DNA of 33,356 nucleotides from NCBI GenBank assembly GCA_014534425.1, contig JACVRN010000045.1, positions 1 through 33,356 on the forward strand, read 5' to 3'. How positions within the stretch are numbered: the stretch's first letter is position 1; every line of letters starts with the position of its first letter. This document shows positions 32,527 through 33,356 of the stretch, one piece after another. A program made the translations under genes and the position numbers. The DNA comes from Pyrinomonadaceae bacterium. GTDB lineage: Bacteria > Acidobacteriota > Blastocatellia > Pyrinomonadales > Pyrinomonadaceae. The notes under the pieces were generated by a model. That model ran no database searches, was not told the origin of the DNA, and saw only the letters and a list, made by a program, of their open reading frames with translations.

Positions 32527-33242
32527 CGCTCGAAGAGTTCCCGTAAAAGTTCTTCGACCGATGTGAGGGCGCGGTGAAGGCGGCTGAGTTGTTCAAAGCT
32601 CAAGATTACGGTCGCAGCGCCTATCTCGTGAAAAGGGCCTGTGCGCGCGATGTTCATGGATTTGAGGGCGCGAGTCGTGTCGCGCTCGCTCGCAACTATG
32701 AGGTAAGGCTTTGAGCGCTGAGATTCGTAGGCGCGCTTTAGCTTGGCGAGCGCCGCGTCGATATTTCCCTTGTGCTGGACTTCAAAGACGTGGCTCAAGC
32801 GCGGGCTTGACGCAGAGGCGCGCCAAACTACGTCGTAGTACTCAAACTCGCTTTCGGCGTCGTAGCCTAAGACGCGACCTATATCAAGAAGCATCTGCTG
32901 AATGTCGGAATGTGAAAGCGGCGCTGGAGGCTCAGGAGTTTCCTCCGGCGAAAAGCTTTGGCCCTCTTCGCCCACGCGCTTTCGGCCTGCTCCGGTGATA
33001 GTCCACAAGCCCTGACGGCGCTCAATCTCTCGTTTGTCGTCGAGAGCGCGGCCTGCACGCTGCACCAGCCTTCGCCACTGCTCACGATGGCCGTTGCGAA
33101 TTGCGCGAACCTCTACGTCTTCCAGTTGAGGGAAATATGCTCCCAGCCGATCGTAAAGAAAGCGCACGTCCTCGCGCCCGCCCGTGGCGATGAGTTCCTC
33201 TAAAATAGGCAGTTCTATGCGTGCGGCGCTAGGGTACGTCAT
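32523..33242 (-). CDS. Winged-helix plus PD-(D/E)XK-like nuclease candidate
   Basis: 239 residues. The N-terminal part (1-95) looks like the winged helix found in Mrr-type endonucleases: ELPILEELIATGG, a YDRLGAYFPQL helix, and GLWTITGAGRKRV forming the wing. After a proline-rich linker (97-109) comes an alpha/beta domain with YYDVVW (135-140), HVFEVQHKGN (151-160) and YLIVAS (180-185). The order Asp137, Glu154-x-Gln156 fits the core of PD-(D/E)XK nucleases with Gln in place of the usual Lys. No methyltransferase is adjacent, so classical restriction is unlikely. ATGA overlap with mutS suggests a repair role. Activity is inference. Confidence 0.72.
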   Translation of the reverse strand: MTYPSAARIELPILEELIATGGREDVRFLYDRLGAYFPQLEDVEVRAIRNGHREQWRRLVQRAGRALDDKREIERRQGLWTITGAGRKRVGEEGQSFSPEETPEPPAPLSHSDIQQMLLDIGRVLGYDAESEFEYYDVVWRASASSPRLSHVFEVQHKGNIDAALAKLKRAYESQRSKPYLIVASERDTTRALKSMNIARTGPFHEIGAATVILSFEQLSRLHRALTSVEELLRELFER

Positions 33243-33356
33243 CGTCTCTTGTAGCTCGGGAGAAAGCCGAAGATGAAACCGGCAGAAGAGCTTTTACAGA
33301 GCGCCTGCTTCTGCGTTCTCAGATAAAGTTACAGGAGAAACGCTCTCTTTATCAAG
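33243..33356. other. Upstream region of the nuclease-mutS operon, cut by the window edge
   Basis: No gene is visible in the last 114 bases. On the minus strand a TTGATA sits near the edge with a poor -10 candidate (TAACTT) 18 nt further on, so a promoter is possible but not convincing. Confidence 0.35.

Noticed and set aside
32523..33242. Type IV or type II restriction system
   Set aside because: No methyltransferase, helicase or specificity subunit is nearby, and the gene is coupled to mutS.
1..33356. CRISPR arrays, insertion sequences, prophage and tRNA genes
   Set aside because: No regularly spaced direct repeats of 25-40 bp, no transposase or integrase frame, and no tRNA T-loop context was seen on reading both strands by eye; a covariance search could still find a weak RNA.

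Overview
The window looks like a piece of chromosome from a free-living, Gram-negative, aerobic bacterium. My best guess is Acidobacteriota, class Blastocatellia (Pyrinomonas-like); this is inference. The clues are an MsbA-type exporter and an OmpA-type protein (outer membrane), a pyruvate dehydrogenase E1/E2 operon and an ETF-quinone oxidoreductase (respiration), the yicC-gmk-rpoZ order, an NtrC-like two-component pair, and base composition that looks moderately GC-rich by eye. I saw no rRNA, tRNA, CRISPR array, insertion sequence, prophage or integrase, so this is mostly core genome with some lineage-specific genes.

Layout. 1-4009 (minus): OmpA-like protein, then a membrane/GAF histidine kinase, then the start of its response regulator, cut by the window edge. 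4348-4770 (plus): a low-complexity lipoprotein, with a bidirectional terminator at 4793-4850. 4886-7385 (minus): an apparent operon of an orphan PhoB-type regulator, a secreted beta-propeller protein and a tiny DUF5670 membrane protein. 7793-11454 (plus): MsbA-like ABC exporter, then yicC, gmk and rpoZ, closed by a long hairpin. 11542-13712 (minus): ETF-QO, with a TetR-operator-like palindrome at its promoter, followed by a small DUF4157 metallopeptidase-like gene. 13895-17028 (plus): a coupled pair, a DUF3142 protein and a large secreted protein of unknown function. 17167-19236 (plus): YyaL/DUF255 thioredoxin-like protein. 19251-20563 (minus): an Asn/Thr-rich lipoprotein with its own terminator, then RNase D. 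20564-21397 is a long gene-poor stretch ending in a 42-bp perfect palindrome. 21398-23923 (plus): membrane HD-GYP/GAF/GGDEF protein. 24180-27915 (plus): pdhA, pdhB, pdhC and a 54-residue disordered protein, with a strong promoter and structured leader. 28023-29918 (plus): EamA transporter and a FieF/YiiP-like cation diffusion facilitator. 29929-33242 (minus): a winged-helix/PD-(D/E)XK-like nuclease candidate translationally coupled to mutS.

The most unusual non-coding signal is a set of intergenic inverted repeats whose arms are built from short tandem units. Units are 7 bp at 2394-2428, 9583-9628 and 26288-26356, and 9 bp at 17045-17104. They recall the heptanucleotide STRR repeats of cyanobacteria but differ in sequence at each locus. 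Other points of interest are the 42-bp zero-loop palindrome over a predicted -10 box, the nuclease-mutS pair, and the DUF3142/secreted-protein pair. I did not find clear evidence of a wholly new defence or biosynthetic system.
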